NCBI GenBank assembly: GCA_012064415.1
Contig: SSNU01000127.1
Coordinates: forward strand, 45,302-109,301
From: Gyrodactylus bullatarudis
Taxonomy: Eukaryota; Platyhelminthes; Monogenea; Gyrodactylidea; Gyrodactylidae
Reading direction: 5' to 3'
DNA length: 64,000 bases
A program made the position numbers and the translations under genes. Under the pieces are notes generated by a model. The model was not told the DNA's origin. It searched no databases and was given only the letters and a program-made list of their open reading frames with translations. Positions 22,306-32,230 of the stretch are shown piece by piece (the stretch's first letter is position 1; every line of letters starts with the position of its first letter).

Positions 22306-22568
22306 GTCATAAAGCTAAAATTGATTGGTCAATTTCACGAAAAAGGCCTTAAAATCAGGCTGGGTTTTCCAGACCCAGCCTTGTGGTACTTGTTTGGCAT
22401 ATTTCCCAAGCTTCTGGTTGAAAGTGGATTGTTCTCTCGAGTAAAAATGAATTGGGATTGCATTTATGAGAAATGGAATGAGGATTAGACGAAAAAAATT
22501 CCCAATTACCTCTTAGCTTAAGGAAGTTATGAGCTTTTAATATTTTACTGGGTCTGATAGACCCACAC

Positions 22569-22582
22569 TTCCAATGCGAGGG
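22569..22582 (-). repeat. piggyBac TIR, right
   Basis: TTCCAATGCGAGGG followed by TTAA; exact inverse of the left end. Confidence 0.92.
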
Positions 22583-22589
22583 TTAATAT

Positions 22590-23155
22590 TTGGAATATAA
22601 ATTTCATTTTACATCTGATGGCATCCCCGAAGAAAAGAAATTATCATAAAATGAATTCTCTCAAAAAATATAATATTATGATTCTTTTTTTTGATATATC
22701 TTACATCTGAATACTTGATGATATTTGATTAATTTTTTAAATTTCTTCTATGAATATATGATACATAATATTGAGTACTATCGTGTCATTATATTCATGA
22801 ATTGAATGGATTGTTCCAAAAAATGTTTAAAACACATAACTAGAAAAATTATATTTTGGAATAGATGAGATCTTAACGAATATTATATACTTTTTATCTG
22901 GATAGATAATTATCTTACTTCGATAAGGAATTTTTGTTCCTGAAATAGTTAGAATAAACATAGAATTCGAAATTTTATCTAATAGATTTAGTTATAAAAA
23001 TACAAAGGAATTAGTTTAATCTCTAGATAGATAGTCGTTAAAATGGTAGCATACAGAAAAAAATTATATTTGTGGAGAAGTTGCTTTTATTAGTTGAACT
23101 CTAGAAAATATTTATTGGTCGAATTAAAAATGTGAAACACTCTCATTTAATTTTT
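22590..23155. other. AT-rich spacer, nothing recognised
   Basis: No gene or repeat pairing noticed. Confidence 0.45.
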
Positions 23156-23164
23156 CTTCAGATA

Positions 23165-23312
23165 ACGGCTTGCTGGAGTCTACACTTATAAGGAAGATCG
23201 GAGAACGAACGAATAATAAGTGATAAACGTTTTATTTTGCCGTGTCTCTTTAGACTTTGATTACTATTACATTGCAAATTTTTCTGCTCACCCATTGGAT
23301 AAAAACGAACTT
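23165..23312 (-). mobile_element. PLE pLTR, left arm of head-to-head pair
   Basis: Inverse of 23507-23660: both read AATAAAACG with (T)TATCACTTATTATTCGTTCG, then a CTTATgAGTGTAGACTCC exon. The hammerhead core has CUAAAGA...GGCAAAA, so key bases differ. Two pLTRs pointing away from each other are a familiar PLE arrangement. Confidence 0.7.
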
Positions 23313-23470
23313 AGGGAGAGGGGTATTCATTTTTCCAGGCTGCTTCATTTTTGTCGCTTTAGGGTTCCATCCATTAGTAACTGACCGTTGTGTCTTCTTC
23401 TTTTACGTTTAATTGATGGATTCTTCTTCATCTCATTATTTGTACTAATTGTAAATTGGCTCATAATTTG
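23313..23470 (-). pseudogene. PLE C-terminal tail (short)
   Basis: The minus strand gives KKNPSIKRKRRRHNGQLLMD then GTLKRQK and stop, matching the basic-then-QLxID...KR ending of the other PLE tails. It lies upstream of the left pLTR in the expected order; only the last ~30 residues remain. Confidence 0.6.
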
Positions 23471-23506
23471 AATATTTAATTATTTATTATTATTGAGTTC
23501 TTTTTT

Positions 23507-23715
23507 ATCCAATGGAAGAGCAGAAAAAATTGCAATGTAATAGTATATAATCAAAGCCCGGGATAAAATCTAAAGAGACACGGCGAAATAAAACGCTTAT
23601 CACTTATTATTCGTTCGTTCCTATCTTCCTTATGAGTGTAGACTCCAGTAATAATATACTTGATGATGTTCGGCAACATTATCGTTCCAATATAAAATTT
23701 TCTGAATGAATATTT
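23507..23715 (+). mobile_element. PLE pLTR and 5' exon, right arm
   Basis: Order: ATCCAATGG box, TATATAATCAAAGCCCGGG, CTAAAGAGACACGGCGAAAT, AATAAAACG, exon with SNNILDDVRQHYRS. GAAA is intact but the CUGANGA core has mutated to CUAAAGA. The exon stops after about 40 residues, with no RT following. Confidence 0.7.
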
Positions 23716-23719
23716 GAAT

Positions 23720-24920
23720 GAACATTTTTGCTATCGCCACCAACTCTGTTTAAGTTGAAAACGAGCCAATATTAAAAATATGTGGGTCTTGTTCTTCAAC
23801 AGGACAGTGTTCCATCCCATGTATCAAAAGAGACAATTGAATGACCGAATAAAAATGATAGGCAACCTCTGAGTCAAACTGTTAGCCAAAAAACTTGTAG
23901 GACTTTTTTCTCAGAATTTGTAGGCGATTATGAGACATTTTTAAAGTGATTGATTCACTTAATTATGGACTTCTTCAAAAAATTCAGATTCGACTAAATG
24001 ATTGACCATTTATGAAAATTTATAAGTTATCAAATAGTGTTCGTTGGAAGGGTAGAACAAATAAAGAGAGAATGTTTCACATATCGATTCGACCACTATA
24101 CTCTATTTAGCTTTTTACTCTGAATAATTTTAAAACTCACCAGATCGGGTGCTCTCATCTAAAGTTTATACTAATTCACATTCAATGAACTCACTAATAA
24201 AATTTCGTGCTTAAAATTTTAAAATTATTTATTATCTTGATTTCACCGGGGGAAAATACTCCACGGAAACATGGAAAATAGGAATTTTGGAATTTTATTC
24301 GGATTAAAGCAATCAAATGTTTTCAAAATAAGTTTTTTAAAAATGATCGAATGATATTTACAATGTTTGACAACTCACTTCAGTCTAATTTTAGTCGAGA
24401 TTAAAAAATTTCCAAAAAATATTTAGTTATCACTCTAAGCATATGTTCACGAATCTGGTTTGCTTCAGTTTATTTATGTTTTAATATCTTACGTATGGTT
24501 TCAATTCTCCCTTGATAATTTTTTTAAATATTAGCTTTCAATATTTTAACATAAACAGAAACCTTACTCAAAAAAATATATAGTAAACTTACTGAAATTT
24601 TTTCCAGTTTAACTTTCTGAATTAGAATAAATACATTTGAAAAAAATAGATAAACGAGATTGAGAGAAGTTTGACGAAACGTTTAGTTTATTAGGACTTA
24701 AAATTGTTAGAGTTGGTTACGAATGCTTCAACACAACCTACTCCTTCCTGATAGAAACGAAGAGAAAAGTGTTCTGAGAAATTCGAGACGATTTTCAGAC
24801 AAGATTTATTCAGAAGCATTACAAGGAATAGTTAAAAATACAGAAGCAATTAACAAATTAAGAATAGAAATGATTTTAATTTGGTTCAGAGCATCAAATT
24901 GAAACAATAGTAAGGCCCAA
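23720..24920. other. AT-rich spacer, nothing firm
   Basis: No gene recognised. Confidence 0.4.
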
Positions 24921-25024
24921 ATCAATATACTAAAATAGTATATAAATATTAACCGTAAATCAATGAACTATTCGCTTTCGTTCTTCAACTTTCCTTGTGA
25001 GTTTAAAAACCAACAATGATATTA

Positions 25025-25434
25025 AACCTACTAACAGAGTGTAGTCACTGGTAATTGCTATATCCATATGTAATCTAACTTGATGGAGATTGTCTTCTCA
25101 CACTTAGATGTTTGAATTCAGATAAGCAAGAGTCAATTCCATAAGAGAGTAAAATAATATCTGTATACCATAGCCAAGATTCTAACACGGGTCTTCAACA
25201 TTGTGGGGCAACGCTTCTAACCACTAGGCCAGAACCTAATTTAATTACCAGTAACCACTCTTTGCTAGAAGGTTTTTTTTCTAAAAGCACTGTAATATCT
25301 ACATTTTTATTTCAAAACAACCAGTGTCTAGGTGGTGTGAAAACTATGTGAGTTTTGAGTGATGAGAGATGAACAGGGGTTCTTGCCTCCCAACGTTGAA
25401 AACCCGGGTTAAAATCTCAACATCTTATTCAAAA
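25025..25434 (-). mobile_element. Hammerhead/tRNA SINE-like repeat, 5'-inverted copy
   Basis: The 410-bp insertion is flanked by CAACAATGATATT (25012-25024 and 25435-25447), a 13-bp TSD. On the minus strand it has a tRNA-like head with an A box (GGCCTAGTGGTTAG) and a weakened B box (TGTTAGAATCTTGG), then the usual body, but the hammerhead is deleted at about 25167. The right ~185 bp is the element's leader in opposite orientation (ACCAGTAACCACTCTTTGCT...), ending in a second tRNA-like piece. An inverted 5' segment with a TSD fits twin-primed reverse transcription. Confidence 0.78.
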
Positions 25435-25467
25435 CAACAATGATATTCTAAATTTAGTTCCACCCAA

Positions 25468-25676
25468 ATGACACAAAATCAGAAGAAGTCCCTTGATCAG
25501 GAACCCATTTGCAGCTCCACCCAAAAAGCTGAGACCAAAGTTTTTGAACCAAATTTTGAAACGAATGAGCAAGTAGTTGAAACTACGTCTTTAGGTAATC
25601 AACTTCAGATTTCATCCCTAGAAACAGTTATAGTTGATAAAAATGCACCATCAGAGAAATCAACAATAGTTGATAA
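25468..25676 (+). pseudogene. PLE C-terminal tail, first part
   Basis: Encodes QEPICSSTQKAE, ETNEQVVETTSLGNQLQ and ETVIVDK...KSTIVDN, then stops at a hAT-like insertion. The same protein continues at 31837. Nearly identical to the tail at 19.3-19.6 kb. Hydrophilic and Ser/Thr/Glu-rich; no fold recognised. Confidence 0.75.
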
Positions 25677-26659
25677 TAGACCTGTCCGATTTTCGATATT
25701 CGATATTTCTCGATATGAAAATATATCGAATCATATCGAGACTCAATATTTTTTCGAGTGAATATAGAACCTTGTCAATATACCGATAGAGATATTGAAT
25801 TCCCTCAATATCATCTCGATATTAGGGACAGAGAAATAATACCCCCTCCCCCCTTAGTAAAGATTTCACACGTTTTTGTGTCTTTATAAATTACTCATTA
25901 TATTTAGTGATCTTATACTCAAACGATTCCAAGTTATAGCTCAATTCTCATGATAAAGAGTTTAAAGGAGAAATGAATTATTGAGATTTTAAAATATATA
26001 TTCATTTGATAGTTTTAAAAATTTATTATTTTCTCAATCTTATAAGAGTTTGGTGATTTTTTTACCATGTAATCGTTCTTCGAGACACACTGAATACTTT
26101 CGGATGCAACTATTGTAGGAATTATTCCGTTTAAATACTAAATAATAAATATCAGCCTTCTAGGATACGTTTTTTTATAATGTAGATTTGGATCATCTAC
26201 CGTTGAGAAGGATGAGTTAAAACTTTCAACTTGAATCAAAAAACAAGACTTGATTTAGGTAAGAAAATTTGGTCCGAAATTTTACACTAATTTGGATGAG
26301 GCGAAGGACTTATTTAACTTGGCCAACCTGTTCTCGTCAATAATAGTCCAGCACGGCTCATTTTTATGATTGTTAAGATTAAATTTTCATCGAAACTCAA
26401 TGTCTTCAAAGTCAAAAAGAACTGCGTGTTTGACTAAAAAAGACATCACATTTCTACTGATGGATCCATCTCTGACAATCTATACCCAAAAAACATTACT
26501 GTTGAAGGATTACTCGAACTAATGGAAGATCTCACTTACGAAGTGAACATACTCAAACAGATCAATGCTCGCATTACAGACGAAAACACTTCAATGAAAA
26601 CAGAAATAAACAAATAAAATTTATTAAAACTTAGGTCAATATTAGGATTCTCAGCCATG

Positions 26660-26715
26660 GTCATCCAAACGTTTCGACGGTGATTGTCTTCACACGCCTT
26701 CTTCAGTGGTACGAC
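26660..26715 (-). ncRNA. Hammerhead ribozyme, inverted copy
   Basis: Exact mirror of 26820-26875 within the left arm; same core and stems on the minus strand. Confidence 0.68.
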
Positions 26716-26819
26716 AAGTTAATCAAAAACAAAATACTATTTATATACTTTCATTGGACAAAATCGATAGGTATGAGATCATGAAAGTATATAAATAGTA
26801 TTTTGTTTTTGATTAACTT

Positions 26820-26875
26820 GTCGTACCACTGAAGAAGGCGTGTGAAGACAATCACCGTCGAAACGTTTGGATGAC
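26820..26875 (+). ncRNA. Hammerhead ribozyme, type I, right arm
   Basis: Core CUGAAGA (26829-26835) and GAAA (26860-26863). Stem II is GGCG(U)GUGA with UCACCGUC, eight pairs with one bulge and a six-base loop. Stem III is a minimal A-U pair over CG. Stem I is CCA/UGG, an internal loop, then GUC/GAC, the layout of natural type-I hammerheads. One extra A sits between the core and stem II. Cleavage would be after U26867. Confidence 0.7.
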
Positions 26876-27894
26876 CATGGCTGAGAATTCTAATATTGAC
26901 CTAAGTTTTAATAAATTTTATTATAAAACTAATTTTAGATCATTTTTCACTGATTCAGAAATAAACAAACTCAAGCAACAAATGAATATTTGTGATTCCT
27001 TTTATAGTTTTCCCTTTGCTAATAAACAAGAAATCTCCAAATATTCGCTAAATGATCGTGAAATAGTTGATCAAAAAATAAATTCTATGGTCAATGAGAT
27101 TAATCAACGGACTGAAAAATCAAAAAACCTCATTATCTATAACCTGCCTGAAACCGAAAATGATATTCCTAATGTTCATGGTTACTTAGATAAACTTGAA
27201 AATAAAATTGAGAATATCATAAAAATAACTCGAATTGGCAAACAAATTCCAGGTAAATGCAGACCAATAAAAATACTTACTAACTCTGAAATTTATAGAA
27301 ATTTTTTTATTCTAAACAAAAACTCATTCCAATGCTCAAAATAAGAACCTCTAGAGATAAAACTATTCTTCAGCAAACAATAGCTACCTCTGAATATATT
27401 GCTAAAAAGAATAGTTTAAATCACTATGCCCAAATCGGTTTTTTGCATCTCGGTTATATACCTAAACCATGATTTTTCTCAACCAATGAGAGTACAGGGA
27501 ACATTCAGCCAATGAAATTCAAGCACATTGAATTTTAGATTTTTAAGTAGGTTTCCTGTTGTGTTTCACATAAATAGCCTTAAATAATATTTTTTCGAAA
27601 ATATTTTTATGTAAACGATTCAGTTATATAAAGATCTATCGTTTGGTATGCTTTTCAGAATTCTAGCTTCAGAAATAAGAAAGTTAAGAAAATCCACGTT
27701 TTTAACTATAAAATTAGTACAATTAAATGCAGAATTAAAAGTTTAGCCCTTTCCTAGAATTTCATAATGAAATATTATTCCAGGTCAAAACTAGACTGTT
27801 TTAAAGTTGGATGCGTCCAAAATTAGAAATACGACTTTTCTCAATATTGATTAGAAATTTAAATTATATTACTGCGAGTACAAGTAACTAGAAC

Positions 27895-28600
27895 TGGAAC
27901 TATAAATAATACTCCTTCTTTCTTTTTATCTAAAAATACTAATATTTCTCTTTTTCTACAAAATATAAGATCCTTATTTTCTGTCTATTTTCTTCTAAAA
28001 GCCTTTACATCAGACACTCAATATGATTTATACTGTTTTACTGAGACATGGCTGCACGACTCTCACTCCGATAATAGTCTCTACTTTGATGGTTATGTTT
28101 TTATAAGATCTGACAGAGTTGGTGATAAACATGGAGGAGTTTTATTATTTTTTAAAGATACTTTCAACCTAACATCATCCTATACCACTTCAATTAACAA
28201 AAATGAGCTACTAAACTGTGTTATTAAACTGTCTGACACAAAAATAGTAAATATAATCCTAGTTTACAGAAGACATATTAATACAACCACTGACGACTTC
28301 ATCCTAATGAGTCATATTGATTATATAATTGATAGATATATGGAGACTGAACTTATCATACTTGGTGATCTCAATCTTCCACATGAAGACTGAAATCATC
28401 CAAAGACTCATTTAGAATTATCCCAAATAATCAATATACCCACTAGACAAAACAACATCCTTGACTGTGTATTAATTGAAACAAATAATTGCTTATTTGA
28501 ATTTGATATTCAAAATATTTTCCCAAGTAAAGATCACTTAGGAGTTTTTGCCAAACTAACTTTGAAAATAAAACAGACACGAACAAATACTTTGAATTTA
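27895..28600 (+). pseudogene. LINE apurinic-type endonuclease
   Basis: The frames carry the EEP-fold blocks in order: LFLQNIRSL, CFTETWLHD (catalytic Glu), RSDRVGDKHGGVLLF, ILVYRR, LIILGDLNLPHED (catalytic Asp) and SKDHLGVFAKL (SDH motif with S-K-D-H). It would nick target DNA for the LINE. A stop follows DLNLPHED and later coding is in the same frame. Confidence 0.82.
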
Positions 28601-30400
28601 CTGATTTTAACATATTAAAAGCTGTCACGAATTTTAATGAAAATCTACTTAATATTAATAATTTTCTTGAGCAATATTCAAGAATATACTCACTATCTAC
28701 AATTAAGAAAGAAAGAGTTAATCTTGATAGCCTAGTATACAAGAAAAACATCTCTCTCAAAAATAAACTCAATAAATGCTTATCAATGCCTCTATCTGTT
28801 GAGATGATAGAAAATTCACAAAGACAGATCAAGAACCTTTACAATCTTGAATACGATAGAATTGAAAAAAAATTAAGAGACCATATTAGGATAAAAACCA
28901 AACAAGGATATTTCTATCTTAATAAATATTTTAAATTCTCTCATAAAAAAATGTTACCCACAATAACAAAAATAATTTGACTTGTGAAGCCTTACAAAAT
29001 ATCTTCATGTCAACTTTCAACAATTCTGCTCTAATAAACACCCAAGAATTCATCCATTGTGATTCATGCTCTAAATATCATAATAATACCTTTATGCGTT
29101 TTTCTGAGTTTAACAAATTATTAAGAAAACTCAGAAATAAAAACACTAAAGATTCTTATAAGATTAGTGTCAATATAATTATAAGTAGTCATGTAAATTA
29201 GTCACGCTTATTTTTTAATAATATTATTCCTGATTATATGTTACTCGCTAAAGTTATCCCTATTCCTAACCCCACTAGTAATATTTTTACAAAACACCCT
29301 CATGAAAATTATTGACTCAATTCTTTTCATCAAAATTCTTGGGATAATTGACATAGAAAAAATAGATCCTGATCAACATGGATTCTGTAAAGGCAAATCC
29401 TGTGAGACCAATATTTTTAATTTCTTGAACTATGTATCGTTTCTTAACAAGGATAAAAAGAAATCTATCGTAATTTATATTGACTTGTCTAAGGCCTTTG
29501 ACAAAATCTATATTCACAAAATTATAGAAATCTGTCATCACCACGGAGTATGTTCACATCTCCTAGAAATGCTAAAAATATATCTAACGGAACGTAAACA
29601 ATATGTTTCCTTCGAAAATAAAGACTCATTACCTCAGGTGTACCACAAGGCTCCAAAGTAGGTCCTCTACTATTCAATATTGTTTTTTCTCAAATAAATG
29701 TCACTGGAGCTAAGATCTTCAAATATGCTGATGATATGAAGATTGTCTATAGTTTTGATGACTTTATCGACATTGATTTCACTAACACGTCTCTGAAAAT
29801 TCTTTCAAATGATTTAAAAGCCTTAGGCTTAAGCATCAATGAAAGTAAAACTTTCTTCATTACACCTTTTACAACAATCCCTTTACAAAGAAATTTACTT
29901 GTGAATGAAAAAAAATCGATCCCAAATTCACAATTCGTGACTTGGGAGTTAAATATAATAACTTTTTTGACTTTACAGAACATTATAAAGATATCCATAG
30001 ATCTTTCATATCAAGATGCATGTAGATTCATAAATGCATAAAAAACCATTTCATGAAAGTTTTTCTCTTCAAAATGATGGCACGATCCGTTGTTGAATTT
30101 TGTGCAGGATGCTGGAATCCTGTGAAGCCCGAATGGTCTATGAAGCTTCAAAAAGTTGCCAAAATTTTCCGACGTAAACTGTCTGAACCATACAGGAAAA
30201 AACTCAGTCTACCTTCTGAATCAATAATGGTTCGAAGAGATATCAAAAGCATTCTACTCATCAAAAAGTGCCTCACTCCTCAAAGTCTTCCTGGACTCCG
30301 TGATCGATACAGAATACAAGGAGAAATCTGGCAATCTTCACGAGAAGCAAAAAATTATTTGAAAAGTTACCAAATATCATAAAAAGATTGAGTTTATTTG
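28601..30400 (+). pseudogene. LINE reverse transcriptase
   Basis: A linker rich in Lys (28620-29200) leads to LAKVIPIPNP, DPDQHGFCKGKSCETN, IVIYIDLSKAFDKI (first catalytic Asp), then a frameshift before GVPQGSKVGPLLF-type coding (29637-29680), KYADDMKIVYS (YADD box, ~29725) and the C-terminal RSVVEFCAGCWNP...LIKKCLTPQSLPGLRDRYR part ending at 30380. At least three frame changes make it inactive. Confidence 0.85.
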
Positions 30401-30484
30401 AATTCAAGAAAGAAATTAACTCGAGATTCATTAACTAAAACCAAAAAAAATGTATTACTTATTTCCTTAACTATGAAAGATGTA

Positions 30485-31290
30485 TATATATCTAGAAGTA
30501 ATGAGTTAAACAAGTATATTAAATCACAATTTAACTATGTCTTTTGAAATTTTGAGACTTTACTAACTTGTTCATATTCTATATTTATCTAGATCACTTA
30601 AAGCCTGTTAATCCATATAAGAAAATATGTCTCCTTTTTAAAAAAAAAATAAAATCTCAAGTCTAAGCTCACCTGTTGGATCTAATTCATCACAGCAGGA
30701 AGTGTAATCAATAGTGATCACTGATCACACAATTGCTCTTTTGAATTTCAACAAAAGATTTTACCGAATAAATATTGTATTCTAAGCTAAAAATAGCCAG
30801 AAACTGTATCCCTGCTAGGACTTGGTCCTTTAAAAAAAATTAAATATGAATGAATAGTGATCAACTGGTTGAAAAAATGACTTGAAGATAGTAGAATACT
30901 CTATAATGAGATTATAATCATCTGAATATGCAACATTGGTGACAGAAGCTTTTCTTTTTTTTAATAATGGAAAAATCTAGAATTCTGAAGAAATTAGAAA
31001 AAGAACCTTAATTTCCCAAAGAAATAATTCTATTGTGATTGAAAAATACTTGAAGAATCAATACTGATAACTATTTATATAGTTTCATAGATAAGATTTA
31101 GTGTATAACAAATATATAACAAACTATTTCAATTATTATTGTACACACATGAAAATATTTTTCTTCTTTTTTCTATTTTCCTTTAACTTATTATTATTAT
31201 TTTTGTACATGATAACTATTTTTATATGAAAATGATGAATGTAAAGCAGAACTTATGAATTGTTCAATAAATTTAATTTCATTTCATTGT
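30485..31290 (+). repeat. LINE 3' UTR
   Basis: Non-coding; matched by the inverted copy at 7505-8335. Ends CAATAAATTT with short ATTTC repeats, a CR1-like microsatellite-type 3' end. Confidence 0.72.
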
Positions 31291-31836
31291 TCTTGAGATG
31301 AGAAACCTTATTAGTTTAGCTTCTTTAATAACCGTATCAAATCCTATTAGGGCGCAAAATAGTAATCACTGATAAGGAATTTCAGTAAAGTAATAATTTA
31401 TAGGACTTCATTATTTTCCTTTAGACTTATGTTTTGACAGCAAACAGTTTGAATTCAACAATATTGAATTTTAAATACGATTAAACATCAAATGAGTAAG
31501 ATGGAACAGAGAAACTAGGAACTTTATTCTGATTGGCTAATGTAACTACACGCTAAATGCTTAGGGTCCGGACCCCGTGATATTTATAATAAAGGGGGAG
31601 GGTACAGATACACATTTTCGGTATTACAATGGATGACTCATCGATGATAAAATTTTAATGGGAATGAAATTCATAAATTTTTCTGTTTTCTATCCCTTTT
31701 TTCTCTCGATACCATTCGATATATTATCGAGATATGTCGATATCATACACATAAATATATCGAGTCTATATTGACACTCGATATTCTTCGATATTATTGA
31801 CACCATATCGTATCGAGTAGGGATGGACAGGTCTAG

Positions 31837-31977
31837 TTGATAATCAAATCATTTCTCAACCAGCAATTATCAGTTTCAAGCTATTCAATGAAAAGCCTGC
31901 AATTAGAAAAAAGGGAACGAAAATGAAAAGATGCAGTGGGCAGTTAAAAATAGACTCTTTCCTTGCCAAACGATAAT
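31837..31977 (+). pseudogene. PLE C-terminal tail, last part
   Basis: Continues the frame of 25468-25676: QIISQPAIISFK, then a basic stretch and RCSGQLKIDSFLAKR before the stop. QLKIDSFL fits the PCNA-interacting-peptide pattern Q-x-x-I-x-x-F-L at an extreme C-terminus next to basic residues, where such motifs are often found. Confidence 0.75.
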
Positions 31978-31989
31978 TATAATTATAAT

Positions 31990-32230
31990 TTCAGTCCCTA
32001 CCTCTCCTCGTCAACATCAATTCAAAAGGTGAACCTGATTAACCAATCAGAGGATTCCAAAAATGTACTAATTTTCTGTATAAATATCAAGCCGGTATAA
32101 GAGTCTGATGAGATCCGGTGAAATAAAAGCTTTATTACTACTATTATTCTAATCCTCTTAATGAATTCCTCATTAACTAGTTCAATAAATGATATTCTTG
32201 GTGAAGTTCGACAATGTACCCATTTGATAA
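31990..32230 (+). mobile_element. PLE 3' pLTR and next 5' exon
   Basis: AACCAATCAGAGG (32040-32053), GTATAAATATCAAGCCGG (from 32079), hammerhead-like core, AT hairpin, then ATG 32161 (MNSSLTSSINDILGEVRQC), the PLE 5' exon. Best preserved pLTR in the window. The box-to-core distances are the same as at 19.2 and 2.2 kb. Confidence 0.78.
32102..32139 (+). ncRNA. Hammerhead-like motif in PLE pLTR
   Basis: AGU, CUGAUGA (32105-32111), eight bases GAUCCGGU, GAAA (32120-32123), a five-pair AUAAA/UUUAU hairpin as stem III, U32136 as the cleavage-site base, then ACU pairing with AGU. All core bases fit; stem II cannot form more than a G-U closing pair. Confidence 0.52.

Larger units (their letters stand above)
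20604..22582 (-). mobile_element. piggyBac element, complete
   Basis: TTAA at 20600-20603 and 22583-22586 flank 14-bp TIRs, CCCTCGCATTGGAA and its inverse. Just inside the ends are GGTC...GACC short hairpins (20645-20660 and GGGTCTGATAGACCC near 22550), and GGCTGGGT...ACCCAGCC at about 22357-22381. The TTAA target and CCC-ended TIRs are diagnostic for piggyBac. Gene, both TIRs and target duplication are all intact, so it may be active. Confidence 0.93.
26615..26955 (+). mobile_element. Hammerhead foldback insertion (PLE 5' piece)
   Basis: Flanked by CAGAAATAAACAAA (26601-26614 and 26956-26969). It has two 140-bp inverted arms (26615-26754 and 26781-26920) around a 26-bp spacer, plus a 35-bp right extension. 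Each arm contains a TATAAATAG box and a hammerhead followed by an ATG (MAENSNIDLSF). A pLTR next to an inverted pLTR copy is characteristic of Penelope-like insertions, so I read it as a severely truncated PLE of a family not otherwise seen here. Confidence 0.75.
26399..27344 (+). pseudogene. LINE ORF1, split by a 341-bp insertion
   Basis: The N-terminal part (ATG 26399, then a frame change) encodes a coiled-coil-like stretch, EGLLELMEDLTYEVNILKQI, up to 26614. An insertion with a 14-bp TSD follows, and coding resumes at 26970 with KQQMNICDSFYSFPF, then NLIIYNLPETEND and RIGKQIPGKCRPIKI. The latter is the RRM-like nucleic-acid-binding region of LINE ORF1 proteins. The segments join in frame across one TSD copy. 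Confidence 0.75.
26170..31290 (+). mobile_element. CR1/Jockey-like LINE, decayed
   Basis: ORF1 (26399-27344), an apurinic-type endonuclease, an RT and a 3' UTR ending with AATAAA and an ATTTC-type repeat tail follow in LINE order. Frameshifts and stops occur throughout. The 5' edge is uncertain; the 3' end is set by similarity to 7505-8335. Clade placement is from motif style only. Confidence 0.82.
25677..31835. mobile_element. hAT-like element (6.2 kb with nested LINE)
   Basis: The ends TAGACCTGTCC and GGACAGGTCTA are flanked by the 8-bp repeat GTTGATAA (25669-25676, 31836-31843); an 8-bp TSD with TAG-type TIRs is the hAT signature. Subterminal regions (25690-25830, 31700-31815) are packed with ATATCGA/TCGATAT motifs in both orientations, as expected for hAT transposase-binding sites. 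No hAT transposase lies inside, so it is non-autonomous; most of its length is the LINE. Confidence 0.8.

Noticed and set aside
30485..31290. Independent SINE or MITE
   Set aside because: It directly follows LINE RT coding and its other copy (7505-8335) is truncated on the 5' side only, so it is the LINE 3' UTR.
25690..31815. CRISPR-like array from the repeated ATATCGA motifs
   Set aside because: Spacing is irregular, the motifs occur in both orientations at both ends of one element, and the genome is eukaryotic; they fit hAT subterminal binding sites.
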